The notes under the pieces are model-generated. The model saw only the letters and a program-made list of their open reading frames with translations. It was not told where the DNA came from and searched no databases. Of a DNA stretch of 6,951 nt, positions 6,541 to 6,951 are shown piece by piece. The position numbers were made by a program, and so were the translations under genes. Location of the stretch: positions 1 through 6,951 of the forward strand of contig CAMPJM010000210.1 of assembly GCA_946886805.1 (NCBI GenBank), written 5' to 3'. Each line of letters starts with the position of its first letter. Positions within the stretch are counted from its first letter, which is position 1. This stretch comes from an uncultured Flammeovirgaceae bacterium. GTDB taxonomy: Bacteria; Bacteroidota; Bacteroidia; Cytophagales; Cyclobacteriaceae.

Positions 6541-6640
6541 ACACACTCAAAATCTCGCTCTTTGCATGGGCGTCGGAACACTGCAACTCCCACAGAGTCT
6601 GCACCCCCTCAGGTCTCTCTTTTTCAGAGGACTCTGAGGA
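6541..6640. other. GC-richer intergenic patch with several short inverted repeats
   Basis: This part of the gap between the convergent genes is richer in G and C than other gaps. It holds CAGAGTC (6593-6599) pairing with GACTCTG (6630-6636), CCTCAG (6607-6612) pairing with CTGAGG (6634-6639), and TCAGAG (6624-6629) pairing with CTCTGA (6632-6637). The arms overlap, so these folds exclude one another. It may be a dispersed repeat unit or a composite terminator region. AAAATCTCG (6549-6557) recurs here as in two other gaps. Confidence 0.35.
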
Positions 6641-6665
6641 GCTAAACCAAGGTTCAGAGCTTTTT
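6632..6665 (+). terminator. Probable intrinsic terminator of the GH3 gene
   Basis: CTCTG (6632-6636) pairs with CAGAG (6655-6659), and AACC (6645-6648) pairs with GGTT (6651-6654) inside it, leaving an 8-nt bulge on the 5' side. The stem is followed by C and five Ts (6661-6665). It lies 134 nt past the GH3 stop and just before the stop of the convergent gene. On the minus strand, CTGAGG/CCTCAG arms (6669-6674 with 6634-6639) could serve the opposite gene. Confidence 0.4.
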
Positions 6666-6676
6666 ATTCCTCAGAA

Positions 6677-6951
6677 TTAGAGCCAACGCCGAACCTTTGT
6701 TTTATAGTTTTGATATTCTTTTCCAAAGATTTTTTCAAGGTTGTTCTCTTCAATTGGAATATAAGATTTGTCAATAATGATAATGAATAGTATTGGGAAA
6801 ACAAATGGAGACAAGGAGCCGAGAATAATCTCTACTCCAAATAATATAATGGCCATCCCAAGGTAAATTGGATTTCTGCTAAATTTGAATGGTCCGGAGG
6901 TTATTAATTCAGATGGACGTTCCAATGGTTTTATTGAAGTTTTTTTCCTCA
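6677..6951 (-). CDS. Isoprenylcysteine carboxyl methyltransferase-like membrane protein (5' end outside the window)
   Basis: This is the C-terminal 91 codons of a minus-strand gene; the frame is open to the right edge, so the start lies outside. The frame at the edge reads through a TTG at 6923-6925, which is an internal Leu codon because family sequence (KKTSIKPLERPSELI) continues upstream of it. Visible motifs are TSGPFKFSRNPIYLG, two hydrophobic segments separated by a short LSP turn, and the ending EENNLEKIFGKEYQNYK...VRRWL. This layout is typical of the bacterial ICMT/PEMT-like family, S-adenosylmethionine-dependent methyltransferases embedded in the inner membrane. The substrate of bacterial members is usually unknown, and prenylated-protein methylation should not be assumed. 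The gene converges on GH3 with 178 bp between the stops. Confidence 0.85.
   Translation of the reverse strand, partial: RKKTSIKPLERPSELITSGPFKFSRNPIYLGMAIILFGVEIILGSLSPFVFPILFIIIIDKSYIPIEENNLEKIFGKEYQNYKTKVRRWL

Noticed and set aside
6677..6925. Calling the minus-strand gene complete from a TTG start at 6925.
   Set aside because: Family-like sequence continues upstream of the TTG to the window edge without a stop, and ICMT-like proteins need further N-terminal membrane segments. The gene is truncated by the window.

Overview
The window looks like a chromosomal segment from a Bacteroidota bacterium, perhaps of the Cytophagales type. That placement is an inference. It rests on low-GC coding regions, AT-rich gaps, no Shine-Dalgarno motif before any of the four complete genes, a bacterial GH3-family protein next to lptB, and intergenic short-repeat tracts of a kind I associate with this phylum. 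No phage, plasmid, CRISPR, transposase, tRNA or rRNA is visible.

Layout: bases 1-589 hold no credible gene but carry several repeats. They end in a 70-bp tandem heptamer tract that runs directly into the rmuC start codon. RmuC (590-1978) is a membrane-anchored, coiled-coil protein with a nuclease-like fold. A 317-bp gap with octamer-periodic tracts and a 12-bp inverted repeat leads to RecJ (2296-3999), the 5'-3' single-strand DNA exonuclease. A 203-bp gap, mostly filled by an 88-bp nested inverted repeat, leads to LptB (4203-4934), the ATPase of the lipopolysaccharide exporter. Only 43 bp later starts a GH3-family acyl-adenylating enzyme (4978-6498), probably co-transcribed with lptB. A 178-bp gap with several alternative hairpins separates it from a convergent, truncated gene for an isoprenylcysteine methyltransferase-like membrane protein (6677 to the window end, minus strand).

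How the genes relate: rmuC and recJ both act in DNA maintenance, and lptB serves outer-membrane biogenesis. GH3 is an orphan biosynthetic enzyme whose placement behind lptB hints at an envelope or small-molecule conjugation role; its substrate cannot be read from sequence. The protein-coding content is ordinary. The unusual material is in the gaps, each longer one holding a different repeat structure: exact 7-nt periodicity, approximate 8-nt periodicity in both orientations, nested long-arm palindromes, and a 9-mer shared by three gaps. I do not see a clear new multi-gene system; the heptamer tract at rmuC and the nested palindrome before lptB are the best leads.
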